Source: Bacteroidaceae bacterium
GTDB taxonomy: Bacteria > Bacteroidota > Bacteroidia > Bacteroidales > Barnesiellaceae_A
Assembly (NCBI GenBank): GCA_017935645.1
Contig: JAGBHF010000064.1
Coordinates: 1-54,785 of the forward strand
Reading direction: 5' to 3'
DNA length: 54,785 nt
This document shows, piece by piece, positions 19,445 through 28,574 of the stretch. A program made the translations under genes and the position numbers. The stretch's first letter is position 1, and each line of letters starts with the position of its first letter. The notes under the pieces were generated by a model. The model was not told where the DNA came from. It ran no database searches and saw nothing but the letters and a program-made list of their open reading frames with translations.

Positions 19445-20641
19445 ATGGCAGCATCCAATTTTGTCGATTACGTAAAGATATTCTGCCGCTCGGGAAAGGG
19501 CGGAGCCGGTTCTATGCACCTGCATCGTGCCAAGTATGTGCCCAAAGGTGGCCCTGATGGTGGCGATGGTGGTCGTGGCGGACACATTATTCTTCGTGCC
19601 AACCGCAACTTGTGGACATTGCTCCACTTGCGCTATTCACGCCACATCTTGGCAGGCAATGGTGGTCATGGAGGTCCCTCTCGCAGTTCGGGTAAGGACG
19701 GCGAAGACAAGATAATAGAAGTACCGTGCGGAACTGCCGTATTTGACGCCGATACCGGTGAATTCCTTACCGAAGTTACTACCGATGGTCAAGAACTTAT
19801 CTTGCTTAAGGGTGGTCGTGGCGGACTGGGCAACTGGAACTTCCGCACCGCAACCAACCAAACACCTCGCTATGCTCAACCCGGTGAGCCGGCTATCGAG
19901 CGCAATATAATTCTCGAATTGAAATTGTTGGCCGATGTAGGTCTTGTAGGCTTCCCCAATGCCGGTAAGTCTACCCTATTGTCTTCTATCTCGGCAGCTA
20001 AGCCCAAAATCGCAGATTATCCTTTCACAACACTTGAGCCTAATCTTGGTATCGTATCGTACCGTGATAATCTCTCGTTTGTAATGGCCGATATCCCCGG
20101 TATCATTGAAGGTGCAAGCGAAGGTCGTGGTCTCGGACTTCGTTTTCTTCGTCATGTTGAGCGCAATGCCCTATTGCTCTTTATGATTCCGGCCGATGCC
20201 GATGATATTCGCGAACAATACAATATATTATTGCGTGAGCTAACCGAGTTTAACCCCGACTTGCTCGACAAGCAACGTGTACTTGCTATTACCAAGTGCG
20301 ACATGCTCGATGAAGAACTTATGGAACAAATGCGCCGTGAGATTCCCGAGGATATAGAGACCGTATTCATCTCGTCAATCACAGGTATGGGCTTGAGCGA
20401 GCTTAAGGATATACTATGGCGTACACTCAACGACGAAAGTAACCGCGTGCTTACTTTTACACACCGCGACCTCGACAAGCATCACCGCATCAAAGAGGAG
20501 GATGATTTTGACCTCGGTGTGGAGATTGTCAACCGTAAAGGTGATGATGACGAGGAGTACTTCGAAGAGGAGTGGGATGATGAGTGGGATGATGAGTGGG
20601 AAGACGAATCGGACGATAACCATCGTGAGGAGGAGTGGTAA
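19445..20641 (+). CDS. obg: Obg family GTPase (ObgE/CgtA)
   Basis: Essential ribosome-associated GTPase acting in 50S assembly and stress signalling. 398 aa. The glycine-rich Obg fold spans 1-160 ([29 protein letters not shown]). The G domain follows with G1 [11 protein letters not shown]2 [13 protein letters not shown]3 [10 protein letters not shown]4 TKCDM and G5 SS. The C-terminus lacks a clear TGS-like OCT domain and instead ends in a very acidic Trp-containing tail (about 365-398) built on [15 protein letters not shown] 19445 gives the family N-terminus. Its stop shares one base with the pgeF start. Confidence 0.96.
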   Translation: MAASNFVDYVKIFCRSGKGGAGSMHLHRAKYVPKGGPDGGDGGRGGHIILRANRNLWTLLHLRYSRHILAGNGGHGGPSRSSGKDGEDKIIEVPCGTAVFDADTGEFLTEVTTDGQELILLKGGRGGLGNWNFRTATNQTPRYAQPGEPAIERNIILELKLLADVGLVGFPNAGKSTLLSSISAAKPKIADYPFTTLEPNLGIVSYRDNLSFVMADIPGIIEGASEGRGLGLRFLRHVERNALLLFMIPADADDIREQYNILLRELTEFNPDLLDKQRVLAITKCDMLDEELMEQMRREIPEDIETVFISSITGMGLSELKDILWRTLNDESNRVLTFTHRDLDKHHRIKEEDDFDLGVEIVNRKGDDDEEYFEEEWDDEWDDEWEDESDDNHREEEW

Positions 20642-21453
20642 TGCGTATTACAGAAAATAATGGTATAACATTATATAGCTTTGAGTCACCGGCTTTTGAG
20701 TCGGTGACTACTTTTGTTACCACACGCCACAATCAGGCACATACAGCCTCGTCACGTGGCAACTTCAATCTGGGACTATATTGTGGCGATGACACAGAGC
20801 AAGTCGAGTCGAACTTGCAACAACTCAGCTCGGCACTTGGCATTTCTCGCAAGAATCTTTATTATCCTCGTCAGGTACATGGGCACAAGGTACTTACCAT
20901 TGATAATGAGTTTGTAGCCCTACCCTACGATAAGCAACTTGAGGCTCTTGATGGTATAGATGCTATCATTACCAATGTGCCGGGTGTAGCCATTGCTGTT
21001 ACAACGGCCGATTGTGTACCTATAATTCTTTACGATAAGGTGCGTAAAGCCGTTGCAGCCATTCATGCCGGTTGGCGAGGAACTGCACAGGAGATTGTAC
21101 GACACACATTGCAAGCCATGCACGACACATACGGCACTCAATATGTCGATGTTCAAGCCGGCATAGGCCCGTGTATAGGTATGGAAGCCTATGAGGTTGG
21201 AGATGAAGTGGTTGATGCTATGCGAAACGCAGGGTTTGATATAGATAGTATTGCCATTCGCAAGCCACAATCGGGCAAGGCACACATAGACCTTGCCACT
21301 GCCAATGCCGACCTTATGCTACGATGTGGCGTAGACTTGATGAATATAGAAGTATGCGGTATCTGCACATTCCGCAACAGTAACGATTTTTACTCCGTCC
21401 GCGCCCTTGGCAACGAAACAGGCCGATTTCTCACGGGTGTAATGTTACCATAA
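20641..21453 (+). CDS. pgeF: Peptidoglycan editing factor PgeF (YfiH, laccase-domain family)
   Basis: Cytosolic cleaner of mis-incorporated peptidoglycan precursors; in E. coli it removes L-Ser-containing UDP-MurNAc, and relatives show purine nucleosidase or multicopper activities. 270 aa. The zinc/active-site motifs are intact: TTADCVPIILYD, HAGWRGT, GIGPCIGMEAYEVG and CGICTFRN. The start ATG overlaps the obg stop (TAATG), so the pair is translationally coupled. Strand-symmetric terminator downstream. Confidence 0.93.
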   Translation: MRITENNGITLYSFESPAFESVTTFVTTRHNQAHTASSRGNFNLGLYCGDDTEQVESNLQQLSSALGISRKNLYYPRQVHGHKVLTIDNEFVALPYDKQLEALDGIDAIITNVPGVAIAVTTADCVPIILYDKVRKAVAAIHAGWRGTAQEIVRHTLQAMHDTYGTQYVDVQAGIGPCIGMEAYEVGDEVVDAMRNAGFDIDSIAIRKPQSGKAHIDLATANADLMLRCGVDLMNIEVCGICTFRNSNDFYSVRALGNETGRFLTGVMLP

Positions 21454-21462
21454 ACAATAACC

Positions 21463-21517
21463 TATAACAAGCAATGAGAGTGACTCCTGCATGGTGTCAC
21501 TCTCATTGCTTGTTATA
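21463..21517. terminator. Bidirectional terminator between pgeF and the BspA-like gene
   Basis: Perfect 22-bp stem (21463-21484 with 21496-21517) around an 11-base loop; the core is GCAATGAGAGTGAC / GTCACTCTCATTGC. It sits between two convergent genes and can serve both. Confidence 0.85.
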
Positions 21518-21527
21518 TAGGTCAGTG

Positions 21528-24500
21528 TTACAATACTACTTTCATGGTTGTATTATCTACTTTTACAATATACACACCCTTCGTATCTAATGATATACGA
21601 GTGATGTTATCGGTAGCTTGTACACTATAAACCAATGAGCCGGTTGTTGTATAGAGATATATCACACTACCTACAGGTGCATCTTTAACAATCACATCAC
21701 CATTGGCAGTAGCAACGTGCATATTACCATTTCCGACAACGTCTATATCGGCATGCTCAACAACTACGAAGCATTGTGCTGAAAGGTTACTACCATCTAC
21801 AGTCGATACAGTAATTACAGCTTCACCTTTACCCACTGCCGCAACATTTCCATAAGAATCGACTTCTGCCACCAACTCGTCACTGCTACTCCACAATACT
21901 GTAGTGGTTGTAACATTGTCGGGAGTGATGATAACCTCCAATTGTTCGCATTGATAGGTACTTAAGTTAAGCAATTCTTTATTGAGAGTTATTGACTCAG
22001 CAAGAACGATAGGCTGCTCGTTGATGGTGAGTGTTCCGTTAACCAACACCAATTGGTAGTTATTATCGTTACCACCGGAAAGCACAATAGGATAAGTACC
22101 CGAAACAGTCGAAGATGTAACCTCGCAGGTAATAAAAGGCAGTTCATCAATATCCTCAATCACGTCATCGCAACGGAAACCTTCGGCTGTGAAAGTCCAT
22201 TCGGGTAGTTCCTCGCCATATTCGATGGTTTTATCGTCGGCGGTAATAGTAAGCTCTACTTTCTCAATATAGAGGAGTCCGTTAATGTAAACAAAATCGT
22301 AGTTTGTTGCATCTGCTCCTTCGACCAATATAGGATACTCACCTACATCGCTTGCAGTTGTAGCTGATGTAGTTAGGGAGGGCTTGCTCAACAATACCGA
22401 TTCGTCTTCACCATCGACAAATCCATATATATTATATGTAAGGGAGGGATTTTCATCGCCATATTTCTTTGTAGCATAGCACGACTCAATGGTAAGTGTC
22501 GCCTTTTTAATGTATATAACGCTTTCGGCATGAGCATACACGCTATCATTATCGGCATCTATAGAGAGTCGATAATATCCGGCATCTATAAGCTGACTTC
22601 TACCGACTACAACCTCTTCCTCACCAATCCGTTTGTACACAGTAACATACTCCATAGCCGAAGCAGTATCCATATTACCCGATATGATTAACTCGGGCTC
22701 GATGCATGTGCCATTATATATTACATTGACATACACTTGTGCAAATGCAAGGTTAATGACACTCGATATCTCAGCGACTGCAATATCCGAAGTATAATAA
22801 TTCGTTCTTACAGCAATAGCCTTCACTGTACAGTTACTATCGACACGAATAGGTTCGGTGTAGATATTCGACTCGATAGTAGGATTGCTACCATCTATTG
22901 TGTAGTATATGGTAGTATGTTCGGTATCACAAGTTATTGTTACGATGCGACCAACCGTTGTAATAACGGGTGTGGTTACAGTACCCTCCTTGGGTAATGC
23001 GATGTAATTAGTGAAGTTACTCCATCCGGCAGCCGCCTTATAAGCCTCGATACTCTCTTCAGCCACATATACAGGAATAGATTTATCGACATTGTAGAAC
23101 GCTTCGTAAGCTGCGGGAGGCTCAATGGCTGTACAAGTAATACTTGCAAGTGCAGTACAACCAGCGAATGAATATTTCCCAAGGTTCATGATACCATTGC
23201 CAATAAATAAATTGGTAACATCACTACAATTTTCAAAAGCAGAACTACCTATAACCTCAACACTATCCGGTATAACAACCTGTGTCAATCGTTGTCCATA
23301 AAATGCGTTGGAAGCAATTGTTTTGATATCATTCGGCACAACACTGTTACTACTACCAAGCAACAGAGTGCTGTTAGATGTGTGTATGAGGCTGTTGCAA
23401 TTATTGCGCGAATCGTAAATAGGATTTTGGATATTAACCGAAATCGAATCCAACCCCGTGCAATGCAAGAATGCTGTGTTGCTAATATTAGTAACAGATG
23501 CGGGTATGTCGAGTGTGGTTATCTTTGAGCATTTGTAAAACAGATTGTCGGGCAAGTCAGTTACTCTATCACTTATTGTAACAGAAGTTAGCTCGGTGCG
23601 GTTGTAGAAAGGTGAATAACCGCCATCGGTACGGTATGTCACGTTGCGACCTAAGTATATTGTTTCGAGAGGAGCTTGGCTGAACATGCCTTGTCCGGGA
23701 CCACCAAATGCCGCATAGGAAATGGCGTCGATGTATAATGTCGAGTCGCTATCGACAATAGTAAGATTTTTCAATCCGGTACATCCTTCAAATGCACTCT
23801 GATATATATCTTTAACACCACTGCCTATCGTTACGTCGTACAATCCATTGCATTTATAAAATGCTCGCGAGCCTATTGTAATTGTATTGTCGGGAACAAC
23901 AATTGTAGTAAGACCGGTACACTCGGCGAAAGCATTATATTGAATGGTAGTAAGAGCTTTAGACAACTTTATATTAGACAAAGATTCACATTGGGCAAAC
24001 GCATATGCACCTATCTCAGTTACATTATCACCCATTGTGACCTCGGCAATTTTGCTAAGACTGAAAAGGTACGAAGGGATTCTCTTTACATCATTGCCAA
24101 CTACAACCGTACGAAGGTTATCACATTGTTGGAATGGATAACATACTCCGTGCGGAGTTTCTATATCGGCACAATTCACAGCGTTGTAATGTATAGTTTT
24201 TAATCCATTACATTTATAAAATGCGCCATTGCCAATAAAAGTAATATTAGCCGGTATTGTAACATCAAATAACCCATTACAATAGGCAAATGCATAATTA
24301 CCTATTGAAGTAACACCTTTGCCTAAGGATAAATAAGTGAGACCTTCATAATTATAGAATGCGTAGTTATTGATTCTCGTAATACTATCAGGGATTATCA
24401 ACTCGGTAAGCAATTCGCCATTTACAAACAATCTATCGCCTTGATTAAACGGATTTGCATTACTGGACTCAAATGTAATATTACACCATGCTGCTATGTC

Positions 24501-26168
24501 GGTAATGTAAATATTCTTCAATTGAGTCATTTTCATGAATGCGTTTTGGCCAATATAAGTAATGTTGGCAGGTATTGTTATCGATTCACCACCATTTACA
24601 AAGGCATATTCTCCTATAGCGCTTATATCGGTAGGTATGACAGTAGTCTTACAGCCCAATACCAAAGTATCGGTAGCCGTCTTGATGACGGCATTACAAC
24701 CATTACGCGAATCGTACACCTTATTGTTGGCATCAACAACAATCATACTTAGATTATCACAATTATTAAATGCATACTTGCTAATGTGCGATATATTGCT
24801 ACCAATATTGAGTATATCGAGTCCGTAACTATTATAGAAAGCATTTTCGCCTATAGATGTAACGTTATATACAGTAGCTCCATATGTAATAGTGTCGGGT
24901 ATATTTATAGTTCCTATATAAGGACTATGATAGCTATTAGGAGATGAACCTTTATAAGTAACCTCAACCGATTTGTTTTCGGCATTGGTAACAATGTAAT
25001 AGATATTGTCTACTTCCAATTTTGTACCTATAGGTAGAGATTCGCCACCCTCATAGATGTTTGCAAAACTTCGCCAATATGAGGCCGATTGATAAGCCTC
25101 CTTACAACCTTGCGGTACTATCAAAGGCACTTGATTAAGGCCATAGAATGAGCTGCTCTTAATAGTAGGCGGTGTTGTCGCCATAGATATAATTGTTGAG
25201 ATATTATTACTATTATAGAACGCATACTCGCCTATAAATTTAACACCACTACTGATATTAACAGCATTCATGTTCGGGTTGTTTGCGAAGGCATAATCGC
25301 CTATTGAGTAGATACTATTAGGCATCTGAGCCTCGGTCAAATAGGTATTATAAAAGCTGTAATTTCCTATAGAATTTACGGTATTAGGGAGGGTAATGTG
25401 TGTGATTTTCTGTTTATAAAACGCCGAATCGTCCACAGCACACACATAATAATTACCGCTTTTAATCGTGACTTGCTCAGGAACAACTATGGTGTCGGTA
25501 TCATACTCATAATTGGCTCCGCGGTATGCTAATGCTACGAACTTTACAACACCGTTATTTGTCACACGATACATCAATCCATTGCTGTAGAATGTGTCAT
25601 CCACCTCCGGCTCCAATCTTATGACGTTCTTTATGCCCCAGTTAGCATCGGCCTTGTATAAATCATACAAGTCGTTAGGTACATATACCGCCTTGATAGG
25701 TTGGTCTCTCAATTCAATGTAACCTACAGTGGGAGGTGTAGTGGCATAAGAGACAATCTCGCTGAGAGCATCACATTTATAGATTGAACCCTTTATAGTG
25801 GCAACACTCTTTCCTAAAGTTATAGAAGTCAATCCTGTACATTTTCCGAGTGCATGATGTCCTATGGTCACAACATTGTTACCTACAACGATTGACGTCA
25901 CTCCGGTACAGTCATAGAAAGCGTCTTCGTTGATAGATGTTACAGCCATTGTAGTACCGGCATAATATACATTATCGGGAATTACAATATCACCGGTGTA
26001 CTCTCCTACAAATGCCGAGGATGACGCACCTTGGTAGGTTACTTGTGCGGTATTATCTGCGGTGTAGTTGTAATAGATACCATCTACTTCGAAATCATGA
26101 GCATTAGCAACAATGCTACATAAAAAGCAAAGTAATATGCCTAAAGCTTTTTGAATATAGTTGTTCAT
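21528..26168 (-). CDS. Giant secreted BspA-like leucine-rich-repeat protein with MBG, Big_2 and sorting domains
   Basis: 1546 aa. Signal peptide MNNYIQKALGILLCFLCSIVANA. Residues ~40-1060 are many LRR_5/BspA-type repeats (pattern 'I-x-x-xAFYNC-x-L-x-x-I-x-I-x'). Next comes a chitobiase C-terminal-like domain (~1065-1140, YYTIDGSNPTIESNIYTEPI). Three MBG-type beta-sandwich modules follow (~1145-1385, e.g. KYGDENPSLTYNIYGF and EYGEELPEWTFTAEGF), then a Big_2 Ig-like domain (~1390-1475, VLWSSSDELVAEVDSYGNVAAV). The chain ends in a short C-terminal domain closing GVYIVKVDNTTMKVVL that resembles type IX-secretion sorting signals. BspA proteins of Tannerella and relatives bind host matrix and other bacteria; adhesion is therefore the likely role, by family. 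Confidence 0.92.
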   Translation of the reverse strand: MNNYIQKALGILLCFLCSIVANAHDFEVDGIYYNYTADNTAQVTYQGASSSAFVGEYTGDIVIPDNVYYAGTTMAVTSINEDAFYDCTGVTSIVVGNNVVTIGHHALGKCTGLTSITLGKSVATIKGSIYKCDALSEIVSYATTPPTVGYIELRDQPIKAVYVPNDLYDLYKADANWGIKNVIRLEPEVDDTFYSNGLMYRVTNNGVVKFVALAYRGANYEYDTDTIVVPEQVTIKSGNYYVCAVDDSAFYKQKITHITLPNTVNSIGNYSFYNTYLTEAQMPNSIYSIGDYAFANNPNMNAVNISSGVKFIGEYAFYNSNNISTIISMATTPPTIKSSSFYGLNQVPLIVPQGCKEAYQSASYWRSFANIYEGGESLPIGTKLEVDNIYYIVTNAENKSVEVTYKGSSPNSYHSPYIGTINIPDTITYGATVYNVTSIGENAFYNSYGLDILNIGSNISHISKYAFNNCDNLSMIVVDANNKVYDSRNGCNAVIKTATDTLVLGCKTTVIPTDISAIGEYAFVNGGESITIPANITYIGQNAFMKMTQLKNIYITDIAAWCNITFESSNANPFNQGDRLFVNGELLTELIIPDSITRINNYAFYNYEGLTYLSLGKGVTSIGNYAFAYCNGLFDVTIPANITFIGNGAFYKCNGLKTIHYNAVNCADIETPHGVCYPFQQCDNLRTVVVGNDVKRIPSYLFSLSKIAEVTMGDNVTEIGAYAFAQCESLSNIKLSKALTTIQYNAFAECTGLTTIVVPDNTITIGSRAFYKCNGLYDVTIGSGVKDIYQSAFEGCTGLKNLTIVDSDSTLYIDAISYAAFGGPGQGMFSQAPLETIYLGRNVTYRTDGGYSPFYNRTELTSVTISDRVTDLPDNLFYKCSKITTLDIPASVTNISNTAFLHCTGLDSISVNIQNPIYDSRNNCNSLIHTSNSTLLLGSSNSVVPNDIKTIASNAFYGQRLTQVVIPDSVEVIGSSAFENCSDVTNLFIGNGIMNLGKYSFAGCTALASITCTAIEPPAAYEAFYNVDKSIPVYVAEESIEAYKAAAGWSNFTNYIALPKEGTVTTPVITTVGRIVTITCDTEHTTIYYTIDGSNPTIESNIYTEPIRVDSNCTVKAIAVRTNYYTSDIAVAEISSVINLAFAQVYVNVIYNGTCIEPELIISGNMDTASAMEYVTVYKRIGEEEVVVGRSQLIDAGYYRLSIDADNDSVYAHAESVIYIKKATLTIESCYATKKYGDENPSLTYNIYGFVDGEDESVLLSKPSLTTSATTASDVGEYPILVEGADATNYDFVYINGLLYIEKVELTITADDKTIEYGEELPEWTFTAEGFRCDDVIEDIDELPFITCEVTSSTVSGTYPIVLSGGNDNNYQLVLVNGTLTINEQPIVLAESITLNKELLNLSTYQCEQLEVIITPDNVTTTTVLWSSSDELVAEVDSYGNVAAVGKGEAVITVSTVDGSNLSAQCFVVVEHADIDVVGNGNMHVATANGDVIVKDAPVGSVIYLYTTTGSLVYSVQATDNITRISLDTKGVYIVKVDNTTMKVVL

Positions 26169-26192
26169 AGTTGTGTGAATTAATAATCAATG

Positions 26193-26200
26193 CAAATATA
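26193..26200 (-). promoter_or_regulatory. -7 promoter element of the BspA-like gene
   Basis: Minus-strand TATATTTG followed by CA, 25 bases before the ATG at 26168. The rest of the divergent gap up to 26450 is A/T-rich; beside the weak plus-strand box at 26395 I see nothing else in it. Confidence 0.65.
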
Positions 26201-26394
26201 ATGAAAGGAGAGAAAAGAAAAGCAGGTTTACTTGGTTTTTATTCCTAACAGCATCCTATATTATAAATATAGCGATTAATAAATATAAATACAAATGGAG
26301 TATATACGAGATAAAGTAATGTGTATTGATGACAAGTTTGATACATCGTTTCACTATTCGTGTCAATTATACCCCCAAATTAACAAATTATGTG

Positions 26395-26402
26395 TATATT
26401 AG
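26395..26402 (+). promoter_or_regulatory. Possible -7 element of the OPT transporter gene
   Basis: TATATTAG followed by CACC, one mismatch from TAnnTTTG, 48 bases before the ATG. Confidence 0.4.
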
Positions 26403-26449
26403 CACCGTGAAAATCTGCACAAATCGTAAACTAACAAATAAAAAGACTT

Positions 26450-28408
26450 ATGGAAGAAAAAAAACAACCTATCGAACTACCCGAAAATGCGTTTAGGGAG
26501 TTGAAGGAGGGCGAAGAGTATCAGCCTATTATGTCGCCCGACAAGACTTATCCCGAGGTAAATGCATGGTCGGTATCATGGGGTATTGTCATGGCTGTCA
26601 TCTTCTCGGCAGCCGCTGCCTATCTGGGCTTGAAAGTAGGTCAGGTATTTGAGGCCGCTATCCCCATTGCTATCATTGCTGTGAGCTTGTCAGGTGCATT
26701 CAAGCGCAAAAATGCTCTTGGTGAAAATGTTATTATTCAATCAATCGGTGCTTGCTCGGGTGTGATTGTTGCCGGTGCTATCTTTACTTTGCCCGCACTC
26801 TACATCTTGCAAGAGAAGTATCCCGAAATTACAGTAAACTTTATAGAGGTATTCCTCAGCTCATTGTTGGGTGGTATCTTGGGTATCTTGTTCCTCATCC
26901 CCTTCCGCAAATATTTTGTGAAAGATATGCACGGTAAGTACCCCTTCCCCGAGGCTACTGCTACAACACAAGTACTTATCTCAGGCGAAAAAGGTGGCAA
27001 CCAAGCCAAGCCCCTTATCTTTGCCGGTTTGATAGGTGGTCTTTATGACTTCTGTCTCTCAACATTCGGCTGGTGGAGCGAGATATTGACTACCCGCGTC
27101 CTTCCTTTTGGTGCTGCTATTGCAACCAAAGCCAAGATGGTATTCAGCGTGTATACCGGTTCGGCTGTGTTGGGTCTCGGTTTTATCATCGGTCTTAAGT
27201 ACAGTATGATTATCTGTGCCGGCTCACTCTTTGTATGGTTTATCATCATACCTTTGTTACCTCACATCGGTGTAGACCCCTCAATAGCAGCAATGCAACC
27301 CGAGCAAATCTTTACCGACTATGCACGTCACATTGGTATCGGTGGTATTGCTATGGCAGGTCTTATCGGTATATGGAACTCACGCAAAATTATTACCGGA
27401 GCTCTCGGTCTTGCAGCACAAGAGCTTGGCAATAAAGGTGGTGACACTTCAAAAGCCGACGTTGAGCGCACACAACGCGATATTTCGATGAAATATGTAG
27501 CTATGGGTGTAATCTTTGCACTTATCCTCACATTCTTGTTCTTCTATATAGGTGTTATCAACACATGGTGGCAAGCACTCATAGCCTTCCTTGTAGTACT
27601 CATCATTGCATTCTTGTTTACAACCGTAGCAGCCAATGCAATTGCCATCGTGGGTAGTAACCCTGTATCGGGCATGACATTGATGACACTTATCGTTGCA
27701 TCGGTAGTACTCGTAGCTATCGGTCTTAAAGGTACAAGCGGTATCGTTGCAGCCCTCATCATTGGTGGTGTAGTATGTACAGCACTTTCTATGGCCGGTG
27801 GTTTCATTACCGACTTGAAGGTAGGCTATTGGTTGGGTACAACACCTGCCAAACAAGAGACTTGGAAATTCCTCGGTACACTCGTATCGGCAGCAACCGT
27901 AGGTGGTGTAATCTTGGTAATGAATAAAACTTACGGCTTTACAAGTGGCGAGCTTGCAGCACCCCAAGCCAATGCAATGGCAGCAGTTATCGAGCCTTTG
28001 ATGATGGGCGAAGGTGCACCTTGGGCACTCTATGGTATAGGTGCAGCTTTGGCACTTATCCTCAACTTCTGCAAGGTTCCTGCACTCCCCTTCTCATTGG
28101 GTATGTTCATCCCCTTGCAACTCAACACCCCCCTCGTAATAGGTGGTCTTATCAGCTGGTTTGTAGGCAGTCGCTCGAAAGATGCCGAAGTAAACAAAGC
28201 ACGCGTTGAACGCGGTACATTGTTGGCATCGGGCTTTATCGCCGGTGGCGCATTGCTCGGTGTAGTAAGCGCCATTATGCGCTTTGCAGGCTTTGAATAT
28301 GTATGTCCTTGGGCCGATAACGAAGTATTGAAGCAATCACTCGGATTGGTACTCTATCTTGCCGTTATCTTCTACTTGTGTCGTGCAAGCTTGAGCGCAA
28401 AGAAATAA
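26450..28408 (+). CDS. OPT family oligopeptide transporter
   Basis: Inner-membrane importer (652 aa) of the OPT family, which takes up peptides or metal-chelate conjugates by proton symport. A soluble 40-residue N-terminus (LPENAFRELKEGEEYQPIM, typical for the bacterial branch) precedes about 14-16 TM helices. Family stretches: WSVSWGIVMAVIFSAAAAYLGLKVGQ, QSIGACSGVIVAGAIFTLPAL, GKYPFPEATATTQVL, VGSNPVSGMTLMTLI and APQANAMAAV. Substrate cannot be told from sequence; peptides are the usual assumption for gut Bacteroidales. Single gene between promoter and terminator. Confidence 0.93.
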   Translation: MEEKKQPIELPENAFRELKEGEEYQPIMSPDKTYPEVNAWSVSWGIVMAVIFSAAAAYLGLKVGQVFEAAIPIAIIAVSLSGAFKRKNALGENVIIQSIGACSGVIVAGAIFTLPALYILQEKYPEITVNFIEVFLSSLLGGILGILFLIPFRKYFVKDMHGKYPFPEATATTQVLISGEKGGNQAKPLIFAGLIGGLYDFCLSTFGWWSEILTTRVLPFGAAIATKAKMVFSVYTGSAVLGLGFIIGLKYSMIICAGSLFVWFIIIPLLPHIGVDPSIAAMQPEQIFTDYARHIGIGGIAMAGLIGIWNSRKIITGALGLAAQELGNKGGDTSKADVERTQRDISMKYVAMGVIFALILTFLFFYIGVINTWWQALIAFLVVLIIAFLFTTVAANAIAIVGSNPVSGMTLMTLIVASVVLVAIGLKGTSGIVAALIIGGVVCTALSMAGGFITDLKVGYWLGTTPAKQETWKFLGTLVSAATVGGVILVMNKTYGFTSGELAAPQANAMAAVIEPLMMGEGAPWALYGIGAALALILNFCKVPALPFSLGMFIPLQLNTPLVIGGLISWFVGSRSKDAEVNKARVERGTLLASGFIAGGALLGVVSAIMRFAGFEYVCPWADNEVLKQSLGLVLYLAVIFYLCRASLSAKK

Positions 28409-28429
28409 TTTGAAGATAGATACAATTAT

Positions 28430-28466
28430 AAATGAGGCAGGTTACGGCATGTAACCTGCCTCATTT
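28430..28466 (+). terminator. Terminator after the OPT gene
   Basis: Perfect 16-bp stem AAATGAGGCAGGTTAC / GTAACCTGCCTCATTT with loop GGCAT, followed by GTTTGTAA. Confidence 0.85.
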
Positions 28467-28574
28467 GTTTGTAATACCATTGTAACAAAAATTACAAAAC
28501 TGTAGCATCGTTGAAATAAATAGGTAATACTTGTTATATTTCTTTGCTGTACAAAAATCACACATTGTACTTAA

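Noticed and set aside
21528..26168. Repeated sequence suggestive of a CRISPR or satellite array
   Set aside because: The repeats are coding LRR units of variable sequence and spacing inside one long frame.
27449..27967. 172-aa open frame antisense to the OPT gene, rich in Cys and Tyr
   Set aside because: It is the mirror of a well-supported membrane-protein gene; its odd composition follows from the codon pattern of the other strand, and it has no promoter or family match.
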